A stretch of DNA of 64,000 bases, taken from the NCBI GenBank assembly GCA_031308135.1, contig JAHLJT010008756.1:101148510-101212509 (forward strand). Direction: 5' to 3'. Position numbers and translations under genes: made by a program. Shown one piece after another: positions 21,851 to 33,180 of the stretch. The first letter of the stretch is position 1. Each line of letters opens with the position of its first letter. Source of the DNA: Acheta domesticus. Lineage: Eukaryota > Arthropoda > Insecta > Orthoptera > Gryllidae. The notes under the pieces are model-generated. The model saw only the letters and a program-made list of their open reading frames with translations. It was not told the origin of the DNA and searched no databases.

Positions 21851-23424
21851 TTATCATATGGATGTATTCTATTCACTTTATCTTCAATAAACAAACTTTT
21901 TTCTTCAATTTCTTATTATACCATTCGTTCATTTCTTTTGAGATCCACCTTAGAAGAATATTAATCCAAATTCGGCATCATTCCCCTATGTCTTTCAAAT
22001 TTTCCTACTTTTATTTCTTTGTGTTGTTTGGTCTCCGCCCAATGATGCTAGATCGTATCACAAGAAACTTAACAAATGTTAGGTCACTCCCACCGCCATG
22101 GTACCACTATAACGTGCGCCAAGAAAGTCCGCACCGAGCCGAGCCGAGTCGAGTCAAGGCCTCCCATTAAAAATTACATTTACGTTAGTAGCAACCAGAA
22201 ACATGGGAACAAGTGAAGAGTACAACACTTCCAGCATCTGTTACGATTATGGCTGCAACCCGTTACGGAGTCTTACTACAACTACAATTGTGAAGATACA
22301 ATTTTTTAATTAATGAAATGTGTTCATCAAAAACCGATATTCAAATAAGATCGTGTTGAATTTTTCGAAAATATGAGTTTTTTTAATACTAATTTGGCAC
22401 CAAACGTAGTCGCCCGCACCGAATATTCTGCGCTGCGTGAACATATGAGAAGTGATTCCAGACAGGTGAATGCTACATAATTTAGAATTTATACATTATT
22501 TCCTATTTCTTTGTTCATTTTTTACATTACATTTCTTATTATATTGCAAATTAATCTGATAAAAAGTGTTTAAAATGTACGGTAGTTGAAGTGTATGAAT
22601 TAAAAATTGCTAGCCTTCAGGGAAGATCAGCTTGGAATACAACAATGGTATCCCCGCCGCGAGACGGGAGATGAATTTCTATGAATTACGTCTTATTGTT
22701 GGGGCATGATTTAGCTATATGAAAATCAGTTATAATTGTGGAATTTTGTGTTGATATTTACTCGAATATATTTAGTTTTCATACCAAAAGTTCTAAGATT
22801 TTTAATGAGGTTTACAAAAACTTATGTGGTAATTCGAAGAGATTTTGCAGTATAAATAGTATTACGTAACCATTACTCACGGTGAGAAAGTAGGTGCAGT
22901 TTTAGCACCAATAGTTTCAAAAATTGGCTTAATTTTTGCTGATTTGAAAAAAAAACGGAAATATTCCTGTGCATAAGGAAGCATTAAATATGTGAGTTAA
23001 CGGGTGTTTAAAGGTAAGTGCAAGCGTTTTAATACACAATCCCGAAATTCATCCAAACGAGAAGATTTTTTTTAATTTACTGACTTTTTGAGGATTTCAC
23101 TGGAAGAAGTTTCGGAAATAAACATCGTGTCGAAAATGTTTTGGGAAGCATAGGATGTTGAATTATGTGGATTTAGTCCCTTCGTGAAATTAGCCGTCAT
23201 TTTAGAAAGTGCTGCTTGATGAGATTTGCAACTTTTTTCGGGTTGTTTGCTACTCTGTTATTATCCTTTAAAACAACGTTCTCTACAAAGTATCAAGATG
23301 ATGAATTTTTAGGGTAAGTAAAGGACACATTAATTTTTAATCCTCCCTCAAACATTTCACTTGTTTTATTGAGTCCAGGTCCCTTTGCAACAAAAATGAG
23401 TCATTAACTTTTTAATTCCTCGCA
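21851..23424. other. AT-rich, with a diverged family D trace
   Basis: Most is anonymous AT-rich DNA. At 22310-22400 the words 'caaataagatcgtg' and 'aatttttcgaaaatatgag' match family D interior sequence. 'gtgcagttttagcacc' (22895-22910) resembles the family's 3' hairpin. A short CGAGC/GAGCC run lies near 22135. Confidence 0.4.
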
Positions 23425-24540
23425 CTTACCTCGCACGAAGAGGAAGTATTGTATCGTGTTCTAGAAAACTGCGACTTTTCTGCATGAAAAAAACTTAATT
23501 GCCTGTCCCTTGTAAAGAAAAAGTGAGTAAATCTTATTTCTGTAAATTACATTCTCTAACACGTGGTGTAGCCAGAAACCATCCTTGATACCGAATCATT
23601 GATTGACGGCAAAACGCCTAACAGATGTCTGTCTGCGTTAAACGCTAGCACGTGTAATTTTCTCCAAAATTGATATTCTTAATGACCTCGAGGATTCGGG
23701 AGTTTTAACAGAATATTTTGATTTTTGAGGATACTTTACATGAAACTTCAAAAACATTTGCAATAATTTCTCAAAAATGGCTCCTATTTTTTTTATTAAA
23801 CTTTGCCCTTGGTATGCAGGTCTCATATCCTTTGAAATTCGTGATTGTTTGAAAATTGCAAATGTGCATATTTTTGGAGTGGCTCGCTCCACCTGTAAAA
23901 TTGAAGATAGAGATATTTTCCTTAATTAAATATGTTATTTTAAGACGGATCTTGAAATAAGATCATGCTCAATTTTTCGAAAATAAGAGTAGTTTTTTGT
24001 ACGAGTAATATTGCGCGAAATATAGGCAATTTTAATTTTTTAAACATTTTTTTTCTGGAAAACCGGTCCAATTTGTTTCCTTAAATTTTCTCCTCGTATG
24101 TATCAAGAAACTGTACAAAATATGGTGCTGGTTTCATTTTCGGTGATCTCTCTGTATTTTCAAAAATTGCGAAAAGATAACATTTCACAACTACAAAATT
24201 GAAGATATTTTTACCTTAAACAAAGTATGTTGTAAAAATTCAACTTTTAAAAAAAGTCAGCTATAATATTATTTGAAAAAAATAGTAGATTTCACGTGGT
24301 TTTTGTCTGAAATTTATGCAATTTCTAAAAATAAAATGCTCAACCGCTCCAAATGTTTGCTTTAAATTTTCTCCTCATATTACCCTGACAAGGAACGGTA
24401 GAAAATGTCTTGGTTACATTTTCGGTGGTGCTAGTCCCACTCTTCGTACTTTCGAAGATTACAGAAATTCCGTGTGGAAAATATTGGGTTGGGAGAATTA
24501 CATTTTTAAGCTTCGGCCGGCGTATCTATAGTACGAGCGC
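23425..24540 (+). repeat. Family D repeat, long copy
   Basis: It starts near 'cctcgcacgaagagg' (23437) and carries the 5' series 'aattgcctgtcccttgt', 'aaagaaaaagtgagtaaatc', 'ctctaacacgtggtgtagcc' and 'attgacggcaaaacgcc'. It then carries 'ttttctccaaaattgatatt', 'ggatactttacatgaaac' and several 'ctcaaaaa..ggctcc' blocks. It shares sequence upstream of the 'tctctaacacg' word with the copy at 20355, which shows that word is internal. The 3' hairpin end is missing or replaced. Confidence 0.65.
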
Positions 24541-24694
24541 ACCCGTGCGAGAACTCTCGCATGTTAAATTTCACCGTATTCCCTATCTTTCCTTTTCCAT
24601 ATTAAGCTCAACCCTACTCCTTGGAATAATATTTAACTTTTTCTAAACTGACAGGTACACGGGTGCAATTTAATCGCCTTGAATATCAAGTAAT

Positions 24695-25095
24695 TAGTTT
24701 AATTTCACACACACTTGTAGATTCTGCACACACACTTGTAGTCTCTGAACGTGTGGGGTCGTATCGAGAAGTTCAGGACCAACAAATAATAATAGAATGT
24801 TCAAGAAGCTCTCGTCCTATAGATTTCGGCGCGAGGAAAGTTTCTTTGTGGCCTTTGGCTTCAAAAATTTGAATGTCCAGGAGTGTTTTGTCCAGGAATT
24901 ATTCATCTAAATATATTTTAATAATGCCGCCTGTGTGTTGCGTGATGCTTTTGACGTGAATATTTAGATTCATTTTTTCAACAAATCCTTCAAAGTCAAA
25001 GTGCAAATCGCCACGTCACCGTGAAGTTCTCTCTCTTTAGAGTGCTCATTAATGAAGATCGGTTGCGTATGCGCAAAACTCATCTATACTACTGA
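24695..25095 (+). repeat. Family C repeat, copy 1
   Basis: Shared words with copies at 26805 and 46955 are 'agattctgcac', 'atagaatgttcaagaag', a 'gatttcggcgcgagga'-type block, 'ggcctttggcttcaaaa', 'gacgtgaatatttag' and 'ccgtgaa.ttctct.ttta'. 'acacacacttgtag' is duplicated at its start (24705-24740). The function and class of the element are unknown, and no coding frame is shared. Confidence 0.55.
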
Positions 25096-25600
25096 AATAA
25101 TATAGGAGAGGATTTTAAATAATGTAAACAATAAAACCTAAGATGAAGTAGCAGCATCTGGACTATCATACGCAGTATCAACGCAGTATCATACGCAGTA
25201 TCTTTAACCTATTTTCAATCATTAATATATCGATCGGTTTAATAATAAATTTAGATCTATATCTTTTACTAACCTGCTCAAAAGAGCATTTAGAGTACTA
25301 AATGTACTATGAGAATAGTCCTAAATTCCTTGCAAATGCTTCAACTTGTGCAAGATATAAATTAACTTGTTGAAATTATTAACCACTCTAGGAAAAGTAT
25401 TATATCCCAGCATTTTCAAGGCAATATCATGAATGAACACGCTGACTTGAAAATTTCACTGAACCACTGCAGATAATGAAAATACTGGCACAGGTAAAAC
25501 AGAATCCAATCCTAACAAGACACAGTCTTCACTCTGCACTGTACACAATCGTAAATTATTTGCAAATATCGTTTCTTTATTCTTTTTGACAAACATCAAT
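25096..25600. other. AT-rich, no gene seen
   Basis: About 500 bp. Only a small tandem run of 'atacgcagtatc' words (25166-25203) was noticed. Confidence 0.5.
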
Positions 25601-25948
25601 GGATTCGATGGTGTAACGGTTAGCGTACCGAACTGTCATACCCAAGTTCGCGGGTTCAAACCCGATCGAAGCCGTGGATTTATATGGGCGAAAAAATCCT
25701 TCGGAGGGAAAGTAAAGCCGGCTGTCCCATGTTAGTAGATTTACTTGCATGTGAAAGATCCTCAAGCCTAAATGACGCCTCTGAGCTAAATTCAAAATCG
25801 CCTGTTTCGTCGCCCGAGATAATACCTTCTTTCTCCGCTAGTTGGTGAAAGGAGCGTAGTGAAATTTGCGTGGTCAGACGGAAGAGCGGGCCTGATGGCC
25901 CGAATCTCGCCACGTAAAATAAGGCATTAACTAAACTAACATCAAAAA
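25601..25948 (+). mobile_element. SINE-2, plus copy
   Basis: The first 73 bases fold like a tRNA. Acceptor arms 'ggattcg' and 'cgaagcc' pair at six of seven positions, an A-box-like 'tggtgtaacggttagcg' is present, and the T arm is 'cgggttcaaacccg' with a loop one base short. The body runs through 'aaagccggctgtccc', 'ttgcatgtgaaagatcctca' and 'cgtcgcccgagataatacc' to the tail 'ctgatggcccgaatctcgcc' and 'gtaaaataagg'. A close copy lies inverted at 43518-43868. The short T loop and attached body argue against a working tRNA gene. Confidence 0.75.
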
Positions 25949-26804
25949 ATGTTAGACCTCTTTCCATCTTAGCCTGACTTTGTTTCTAAGCCCTCTGATA
26001 ATGCCCTTCTCAAATTTTCTTGAACCTTCTTCCTTATCTTTTGGATTCACACGCAGAACATTCTGGCAATTTCGTGGAGGTGGTTCCATCCTTGAGTCTC
26101 GGTCGTCTCGTAGAACACTATAACTCCTTTTGTGACTTTTCATCATAGCGTAAGGTCTTGCAGCGAATTTACCATTTATCAAAGAGAGGTGCACCCACCT
26201 TCAAAGAAATGAAATCGACAAAAAACAACGTAAAACAATTATTTTTTGTGAATGATTTGTGTTGTCTTTAAAATCAACCACACCAGAAAAAATAAACAAT
26301 ATTCTGAAAGAAATATTGGACTATGCTTTCATAAAATTTCATTTTAATTTATGATTTAAAAAACTCCCTTTTGAAGATCCCTGTCCATAAATGTATATTG
26401 ACTTACCATGAATGTGTAAATTAGCGGAGTTTGACATTTGAGGGGCGAGCGATAAACACGGACAAAAAGATTTTGAATAAGAATAACGAGATCGTTTTGT
26501 GATTAGCCTTACCGAATGAATAAGTACTGTAGATTATAGCACAAACTTTTCACAGAAACAAGACTGTCAGTATTTGCATTCGATAGATGAACGGTAGCAC
26601 TATACAAAAACCAATCTTCTTCGATATGAGGCAACTATTTAATACTTCTAATTGTTGCTGCGAGAACATTTACGTTTATTTGCATAATCTTGAATTACTG
26701 TACACAGAAAGCATACATACAATATGGAGAAATCTAAGCCTTCTAAACATGACGTCACAAACAAAGATCGCCTCCAGCGCCGAGTAATATAGTTGGTACT
26801 GGAT
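25949..26804. other. No gene seen
   Basis: About 850 bp of AT-rich DNA between SINE-2 and the second family C copy. No feature recognised. Confidence 0.45.
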
Positions 26805-27160
26805 AACATTTATAAGCGCCGGACCAGCAAAAATGTAACACAATATCCAAGAGTATCTCATCATGTAGATTACGGCATGAGGAATGTTTCTTTGAGGCCT
26901 TTGGCCTCAAAATCCTAGTTTTTAAGGCCCTAGTACGCTTCATGTACGGCTGCCGTTTTGTACGCTTCATGTTAAACAACTATATGTATCTTGACATGCC
27001 GTCGTGAAACCCGGGTTTCAATTGAAATGAATATTTAAATTATCTTTTTCAACAAATACTTTACATTTTTGTAGTCAAAATGTAATTCGTCATGTATCCG
27101 TGAAATTCTCTTTATTTAGAGACCTCATTTATAAAGATTGGTTGCGCGTGAGACCCGCAA
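26805..27160 (+). repeat. Family C repeat, copy 2
   Basis: It matches copies 1 and 3 through 'gtagattacggcatgagga', 'tttgaggcctttggcctca', 'gaatatttaaatta', 'tttttcaacaaata' and 'tccgtgaaattctcttta'. Its 5' part is shorter, and a 'gtacgcttcatgt' word is duplicated at 26932-26970. Confidence 0.5.
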
Positions 27161-27457
27161 AGGAAAGGTAGGAATGGGGAGGAAACATGATGATCGTTTC
27201 ACAAATATAAAAACCAGTTCTCTTTCGTATTCAACACAAACCCAGTTATCTCAAATTTCACGTAACTGTAATTTTAGTTATATGCAATTTATTTCGCGTT
27301 TATTAATAGGTATTGGTTCTACAGAGTGAATCTTCTGTGTCAGACCTGGCTCTAGTCCAGTTACGTATTCAAATTTCCCTTTAATGTATCGAATGCCACA
27401 ATCGCAATGAATTTTCAGGAGAACCACAAAAATCAGATAGTAATTGAACTATCGAAT

Positions 27458-27757
27458 TATAATACATTAGAGATGAATGTGTGTGCATATGGAATGCTTA
27501 CATTTATTTCTGTATTTTCCTTAGGCAAGAAGATTCAAGTCAACTATATTGATGTCCATAATTTTTCGAATAGAAGTAGCTATGAAAGTAATGAAACTAG
27601 AACCATCACTTTCTGCTTGAACATTTGCTGCTCGCTCCTTTAATGGCAATAAAAAACGCGAGATTTCCGCGCGGCGGGCCGGCCGCCGCGTCGCTGAGGA
27701 GAATGGGGCGATTGTCGACGGGAGGAAGTGGTCCGACGATAACCCAGGCGCTTTTAG
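27458..27757 (+). repeat. 300-bp repeat with CpG-rich end, copy 1
   Basis: Nearly identical to 63710-64000 over its full visible length: an AT-rich part with 'gatgaatgtgtgtgcat', then 'ttaatggcaataaaaaac', then a CpG-rich part 'ggccggccgccgcgtcgctg' and 'gaggaagtggtccgacg'. The copies differ by scattered substitutions and small indels. Both carry the same short open frame, but shared repeats do that. It extends beyond both compared edges, so this is a minimum length. Confidence 0.8.
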
Positions 27758-28197
27758 AGCCTTCGAGCAACAATACCCTCAATACAGCTCATTGGACACA
27801 CTTGATCTTGAATACTTGCCACATTGTTGATTATATCTGTAACGGTGGACACGTATTAAATGCCCCATTCGAATGTAAATAATGGTAGTTTATAATCGAT
27901 ATTTTGCGGAGAAATACAGTGTTGGAACGCAAAAGACGTAATGTAGGAGACTATATTTATCATTTGTTGCATGTTCTTGAAAGCCCTTGGAATAAGAATA
28001 GTCTCCCCCTTTCCTCCATCAATGAACATTTTCCGATTTCGTCTACAATGTTAGACACAATTATTTAGACCCCAGTACCTCAAATTATATTTACGAATAA
28101 ATTAAATTGAGTTTTTTAAAAAGGGGACAACAAAATATTCTTTTACAAGATCGTCTTTTGTATATCATATTTATGTAGTCTTCCTCTCGAGAAGTTC
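27758..28197. other. No gene seen
   Basis: About 440 bp of AT-rich DNA downstream of the repeat. It may be a continuation of it, because the other copy runs off the window. Confidence 0.4.
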
Positions 28198-28741
28198 GAT
28201 TCATTGATTGTTAGTGATTCCTAGCGCGTCAACTACTGACGTCATTATTCCCGTAAGTGTGGTGAATCCCATAGTGAGGTGACGGAGATCTGCCCCCGAT
28301 AGTGAGATCCGGCGGACCGTGGACTAGCGGACTTTTCCCAATCAGATGTCGCCATCCAGAGGGACACCGTCCCTAGCCGGAACAAGCTCTAAGCCCCCGA
28401 CCGATCTCCTGGCAGATGTGGCAGGTGGTGTAGTGCATGTTTATGTATGTGTTTGTGTAAGGGGTGAGTATAGGAAAAGTAAGAGGAAGGAAAGACCACA
28501 TGCAGTCAGTGGTCAGTTTGTTAGGGTACTGCTCCGTCATTCGCCTAGTGTTGATCGGAGAAACCTAGGAAAACTACCAATCAGAACAGCCGGCCGCTAG
28601 ACTTCTCTTCCAGGCAGCGACTGAAGTCGAATTAGCTATTGTAGTGAAAATCCTGCCACCGCCGTCCGGACTCCAACCTAGGACCTCCCGGTCACAGGCA
28701 CTGCAGTGATATCAGTTGATGTACTCACCACCTCTTCCGGT
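28198..28741 (-). mobile_element. SINE-1 copy 5, full length (about 544 bp)
   Basis: The best uninterrupted reference copy. Plus-strand reading runs tail first: 'gcgtcaactactgacgtcat', 'cccccgatagtgagatccgg', 'aagctctaagcccccgacc', 'tgcatgtttatgtatgtg', 'gtttgttagggtactgctcc', 'gaccgccgtcc'-like sequence, and the tRNA-like head at 28741-28665 with a B box resembling 'ggttggagtcc'. Comparison with it defines the empty sites of the two MITE insertions at 3255 and 52875. Confidence 0.75.
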
Positions 28742-28959
28742 CCGGAGGTTCAGTTTGTTTTGGCAAAGCATCGTGAGGTACATTGAAACGCTACAAAACC
28801 CCCGGTTTCAACTTTTTCTAGATGACGGGCTGTTGAAATACAAATACCATAAAACAGATTATTAACCCTACATTATTAAGGAATTGGGCAGTGATGAGTT
28901 AAGGCATAATAAATTAATAGGTGCATTCATGTACGTATTTATGTATTTGACATTTATGG

Positions 28960-29236
28960 GGTGGATTAATTCTACTTTTGCGAGCTAGCGGTGTTCCCTG
29001 GCATGTGCTCGTGTTTTTGTATAATCCACAACTGAAGGGTAAGAGTCGTGTGGCAAGAATGACACATTCCCATCACCGGACTTGGCCTACCTGAGCTTTT
29101 TTCATCACACGGCTTTAGAAAACTGAGACGATTTCGTATCAGAGAGCTACAGCTTCATTTTGTCCCTGCCAGGATTCGAACACGGGACAACCTCACAGAA
29201 AACTAGCAGAAAGCCAGCACGCTGTCCGTGAGGAAC
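28960..29236 (-). mobile_element. SINE-3, copy 1
   Basis: The minus-strand head at 29236-29165 has a B box 'tgttcgaatcctg' and an A-box-like stretch over 'cggacagcgtgctgg'. The body continues to about 28960 through 'agctgtagctctctgat' and 'aggtaggccaagtccgg'. A diverged copy in the same orientation lies at 43240-43505. Both have SINE-2 tail sequence just upstream on the minus strand. Confidence 0.6.
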
Positions 29237-29274
29237 CAAAGAAGTTGAGTGAATGAATAAAATTAAGTAAACTG

Positions 29275-29335
29275 ATATCTATTGGTAGCGAGGCTAAGGA
29301 GATTGGCCTGCTCTTCCGTCGGACCACTTTGAAAA
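29275..29335 (-). mobile_element. SINE-2 tail fragment
   Basis: 'ggcctgctcttccgtcgga' (29299-29317) and the flanking 'gcgaggct' match the 3' region of SINE-2 at 43545-43590. The rest of the element is absent. Confidence 0.45.
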
Positions 29336-29596
29336 GTTTAATGTAATACCTAAGAAATAGCTCATTCAAGGAAACACGTATGCAATTAGGGGATGTGGTT
29401 TCTCACTAGTGCAATTGGATTGAAACGAGTTGAGGGGAGAGGGTCACTCTCGTAGCGTTGTGTGATTATATTTATTAACTTATGTATGAATGTGTGTAAG
29501 TATGTGTACATTTTAAAAGTATTATTAATGTTAACGGTCGGTTTGCATTGGTTTTGCGTAGGATCGGTTTTACATAGTCGGTTTTGCATGGCAATA

Positions 29597-29834
29597 TACT
29601 GCGATTTCTCTAACTTTGCCTCTCAAGGCCAATCTTCGCGATGGAATATCACATGGCATTTCGCTTCTTTCTCGGTCTTGCCGCTAGAAGTCGAATGATC
29701 GCAAGCACTGCTTGATACGGTCGCGATCATGCGAAATCTAGAGGAACGACTGAGAAAGATGCGAAATACAGTGACATATTCCATCGCGAAGATAGGATTT
29801 GAGTGGCCTTGTAGGGCAAAGAAAAATCGCAGTA
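29597..29834. mobile_element. Foldback MITE copy, TA duplication
   Basis: It has inverted ends 'tactgcgatttct' and 'gaaaaatcgcagta' flanked by TA. Long arms include 'ttgcctctcaaggcc' with 'ggccttgtagggcaa', and 'atcttcgcgatggaata' with 'tattccatcgcgaagat'. The length of about 238 bp and the ends agree with the copy at 57024-57255. Confidence 0.7.
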
Positions 29835-29869
29835 TAGCTCTAAAGAAAGCTATTGTATTGTTCCATCCT

Positions 29870-30016
29870 TTGACGTAGTAGTAGTTGTAATTTCTTTTAT
29901 TGTATTATATTGTAAATTGTTTTTGAATTGTAAATGTAGATGTATTGTAAAACTGTAGACTTATGGTTACCACCTGGCAATCAGCCAATTGTAGCCAAAT
30001 AAATATATTATTATAT
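29870..30016 (+). mobile_element. Possible non-LTR retroelement 3' end
   Basis: AT-rich sequence of 3'-UTR type ('ttgtattatattgtaaat'), then 'ttaccacctggcaatcagcc' and 'gtagccaaataaata' with AATAAA at about 29998, ending in a TTA run. This layout is typical of 5'-truncated LINE copies. No reverse-transcriptase frame is present to confirm it. Confidence 0.3.
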
Positions 30017-30527
30017 TAACTTAAAGTTAGAGATGGATTTAAAATTAATCAGAAATATATCTAATGATTACATTTGAATAACCTACGAGATTTTACCAAA
30101 GTGTAGAGATATATGCTTTGTATGACCCAGTAAAGGAGGAGTAGGAAAGTATTTAAAATAAAGTATTAACTCAGCGGGATGTTAGTCAGTATTACTAAAT
30201 GTTACAAAGGTTTTTTTAAGAAGCTAAAATACGTACGTAACTTTCAATTACCTCTAAGAAAAACTAGAAAATGAGAGCATTTCGTCAGCACAAGCGATAA
30301 CACACTAATTGTAAGAGTTCGAGCTGGGAGAGAAACGGATACATTGAAAAATATTGGTAAATTATTTTAATTGTATATCATATTAAGAATTATTATTATT
30401 GTTATTATTATTCACCAATTTTCCAAAAATATAATACGCACCAATAATCCGATAATTACCCTCATAACGGTACCTATGATGGTTCGCGGTTACGTTTTCT
30501 CCGACAGTCTCAAAAGTGAGTACCGCT
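30017..30527. other. AT-rich, no gene seen
   Basis: About 510 bp with no recognisable element, apart from a short ATT-rich run near 30388-30412. Confidence 0.5.
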
Positions 30528-30726
30528 TTCATTCCGGATGCGTCAACTACTTAGGTCATTAGACCCATATGTGTGATGCAGATTTATCGCGGGAGGTGGC
30601 AGTGTTTCTCTCCCGCTGGTAGGGAGATTCGGTGCCGATTTACAGTCGAGTTATGGGGTTCTCTCCCTCAAGATATTTTCTTTCGTCCAGTTTTCGTCGC
30701 CCCAACCAGGAAAAGCTCTAAGCTCT

Positions 30727-30769
<43 letters not shown>

Positions 30770-30983
30770 GAGAGAGAGTGAGTGAAAGAGATGAGGAGGT
30801 GAGAAGTTTGACGAGGAAAAGATCTCTGCGCGGTCTGTCGAGCTTTTGATAAGGTTTTATCTGAAATTCGCTCGGTATTGAGGGCAATCACGGAAAACTA
30901 CCGGCCAGAGAAGCCGGCTGCTCCAGTGGTTAAATATGACCTAGCTAATGATATCGAAAATCCATCTCCGACGAAACTTGACC
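30528..30983 (-). mobile_element. SINE-1 copy 6, with (GA)n expansion
   Basis: Tail-first on the plus strand from 'ccggatgcgtcaactactt' (30534). The middle carries a GA dinucleotide run of about 18 units (30730-30765) where other copies have 'gtgtgtgtaag..aggagagga'. It ends at about 30983, abutting copy 7 head to head. The extreme tRNA-like head is missing. Confidence 0.65.
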
Positions 30984-31490
30984 AGCTAAGGTAGCTCGGG
31001 GAATCAGGGGATGTCATTGCAGTGCCTCTTACCGGGAGGTCCTAGTGTTCGATTCCTGAAGGTGGCAGAATTTTCGACACTGGCTGCATTGATAGGACGA
31101 CTACAGTCGTTGTCTGGAGGAGAAGTCTTGCTGCCAGATGATCTGATCAGTAGTTTCCCGTGGTTTCTCCGATCAATACCAGGCGATTGTCGAAGAAGTA
31201 CCCAGGCCACGGTCCGCGCGCTATCTTTTCTTCCTCTTCGTTGCCAATCCTCAACTCTTACATAAACATACACTTACACGCACTACGCAACCACATACAT
31301 TGGGGAACAATTCGGGAGCTTAGAGCTTGTCCCGGATGACGCAGTGACCCGGCTGGTGGGACACACCTGCATGGCGGAAAACCCCCTAGGTAGGCGCCGT
31401 ATATCGCTATCCAGCGGGCAAGAACACAGCCTCCTCTCATGAGAAAACATGCACTATATTTACGGGACTAATGATAATGAAGTTTCCGCG
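30984..31490 (+). mobile_element. SINE-1 copy 7, head to head with copy 6
   Basis: The head has an A-box-like 'gtagctcgggg' (30990) and a B box 'gtgttcgattcctg' (31046-31059), then the body 'tagtttcccgtggtttctcc' (31151) and 'gtcccggatgacgc' down to the tail 'aacatgcactatatttacgg'. Copies 6 and 7 form an inverted repeat of about 450-bp arms with almost no spacer. Confidence 0.7.
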
Positions 31491-32080
31491 TGGAGACATT
31501 TAATAATCATGAATAAATGAATCAATCAGTAAGGACTCGAACTTTAGGATCTCCCCATCGACGATGTTACAGAGGTAAAACGGGCGGCACGGGGGAAACA
31601 TCCATATCCTATGCGGAAACCTTCAACTTTTGCATGTAGTCGCCCTGCATCCGATCGTACCATGTAGGTCGCTTATCTAAATTTAATGGGAGCGAAATGT
31701 GGTTACAAAAGTTACATGACATCGTTGTGGGATCCGATATATCGACCACACACAGCCTCCTGCATATTCGTCTGTCATACATTATAAAATATTGAGTACA
31801 TGCAATGCTTTCAGAACCTAAATATAAGCACGTCGCAGTAATACATTTTCTAGAATTCTTTAACACATTGCATAGTAAGTGAAGTTTCCATCTGAGTTAT
31901 CTTCAACTGCTGAATGTCCTAAATTGATGAAATCCCGAAGAGAATGATCATTTTATACAGTATATTGCTGTACCATTTGCTAAATTATCGATATCTCGGA
32001 GTAGACATAATTTCTATACTCGGTGTTGGCCGAATTTCGTTATTTCCATTACATATTTCCGCGAAGGCAACAGCCTCGTG
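31491..32080. other. No gene seen
   Basis: About 590 bp of unremarkable sequence leading to a CpG island. No feature recognised. Confidence 0.45.
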
Positions 32081-33180
32081 GTGCAGACAATTGCGTGGGC
32101 GAGCGCGATGGCAACGGTGCGGACTGCGACGTTTACGGTGTGGACGACAGCGTCGGCGCTGGCTGGTGTCGGCGATGGGACGGCCGTTATTGCCCAGCCC
32201 GAGGTACGCGCGACGCGCAACGCTCCGCTTCTCGCGCGAAGAACGAGTGGCGGCGAGGCGGCAAAGGCAGACGAGACGCGCAAAGTGCGGGCGAGGAGGC
32301 ACGGGGAGAGCCAGATCGAGAGCGGGGCGGGCCGGGTGGAGGACGCCCGCAGCCCGCGCCAAGTCGGGACCGCGTGCCGCTTTTATTGGAGTTTGCGCCG
32401 AAACGAGAAAGCGCGGCGGGGCTTTCCCTTTGAGACGACGGTGGCGGCGGTGCTGGCGGCGATACTGGCGGCGGTACTGGTGGCAGCGGTGGCTGAGGTA
32501 CTGGTGGTGGCGATGGCGGCGGCGGCGGTGGCGGCGGGGATGGATGCGGTGGCGGTGGTAGCAGAGGTGGCGATGGCGATGGCAGTGGTGGCGGTGGTGG
32601 AGGCGGTGATGGCGGCAGTGGTGACGAGCGGCGGCGGTGGCGGCGGCGGCGGTGGCGGTGGTGGTGGGTGCGGTGGCGGCGGTGGTGGGTGCGGTGGCGG
32701 TGGCAGCGGTGGTGGGTTCGGTGACGGCGGTGGTGGGTGCGGTGGCGGTGGTGGCCGAGGAGGCGGCGGTGGTGGCGATGGCGATGGCAGGGTGGCAGTG
32801 GTGGAGGCGGTGGTGGCAGTGGCGGTGGCGGCGGCGGTGGCGGTGGCAGCGGCGGTGGCAGCGGTGGTGGCGGTGGTGGCGGTGGTGGCAGTGGCGGCGG
32901 CGGCGGTGGCGGCGGCGGTGGCGGCGGCGGTGGCGGCGGCGGTGGCAGCGGCGGTGGCAGCGGTGGTGGCGGTGGTGGCGGTGGTGCCGGTGGTGCCGGT
33001 GGTGGCGGAGGTGGCTGCGGCGGTTGCGTGAAGGGAACCCGCGGCTCAATGTTCGCCGGCGCCGCAGCCCCCCGGCCCTTGGCGACAGACGCTGCGCCTG
33101 CCCGCGCCACTCACAAGCAGCCCCGCCGCGCACCCGCTGTGCACAACCTGCCGGGCAACCACAAGGCTCCGCGCTCACGG
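32081..33180. repeat. CpG island with GGN triplet array
   Basis: 32081-32430 is balanced CpG-rich sequence. 32431-33035 is an imperfect GGT/GGC triplet array with GAT and AGT variants. 33036-33180 returns to CpG-rich sequence. Frames of 200-400 codons are open on both strands: glycine-, alanine- or valine-rich on plus, proline- or histidine-rich on minus. That pattern is expected of a GGN repeat and is not evidence of a gene. The flanking CpG-rich DNA could be a promoter-type island. Confidence 0.8.

Noticed and set aside
23555..23575. TCTCTAACACG as a Helitron 5' end of family D
   Set aside because: Copies at 20355 and 23425 share sequence upstream of this word, so it is internal to the repeat.
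25601..25673. A genuine tRNA gene
   Set aside because: It has tRNA-like arms, but the T loop is one base short, the acceptor stem has a mismatch, and the same SINE body follows here and at 43.5 kb. It is a SINE head.
27407..27643. Conserved small protein, because the frame recurs at 63.7 kb
   Set aside because: The whole DNA segment is duplicated, including non-coding CpG-rich sequence. Nothing shows protein-level selection.
30730..30765. CRISPR-like or regulatory repeat
   Set aside because: It is a plain GA dinucleotide run inside a SINE-1 copy. No spaced direct repeats of CRISPR type were seen anywhere in the window.
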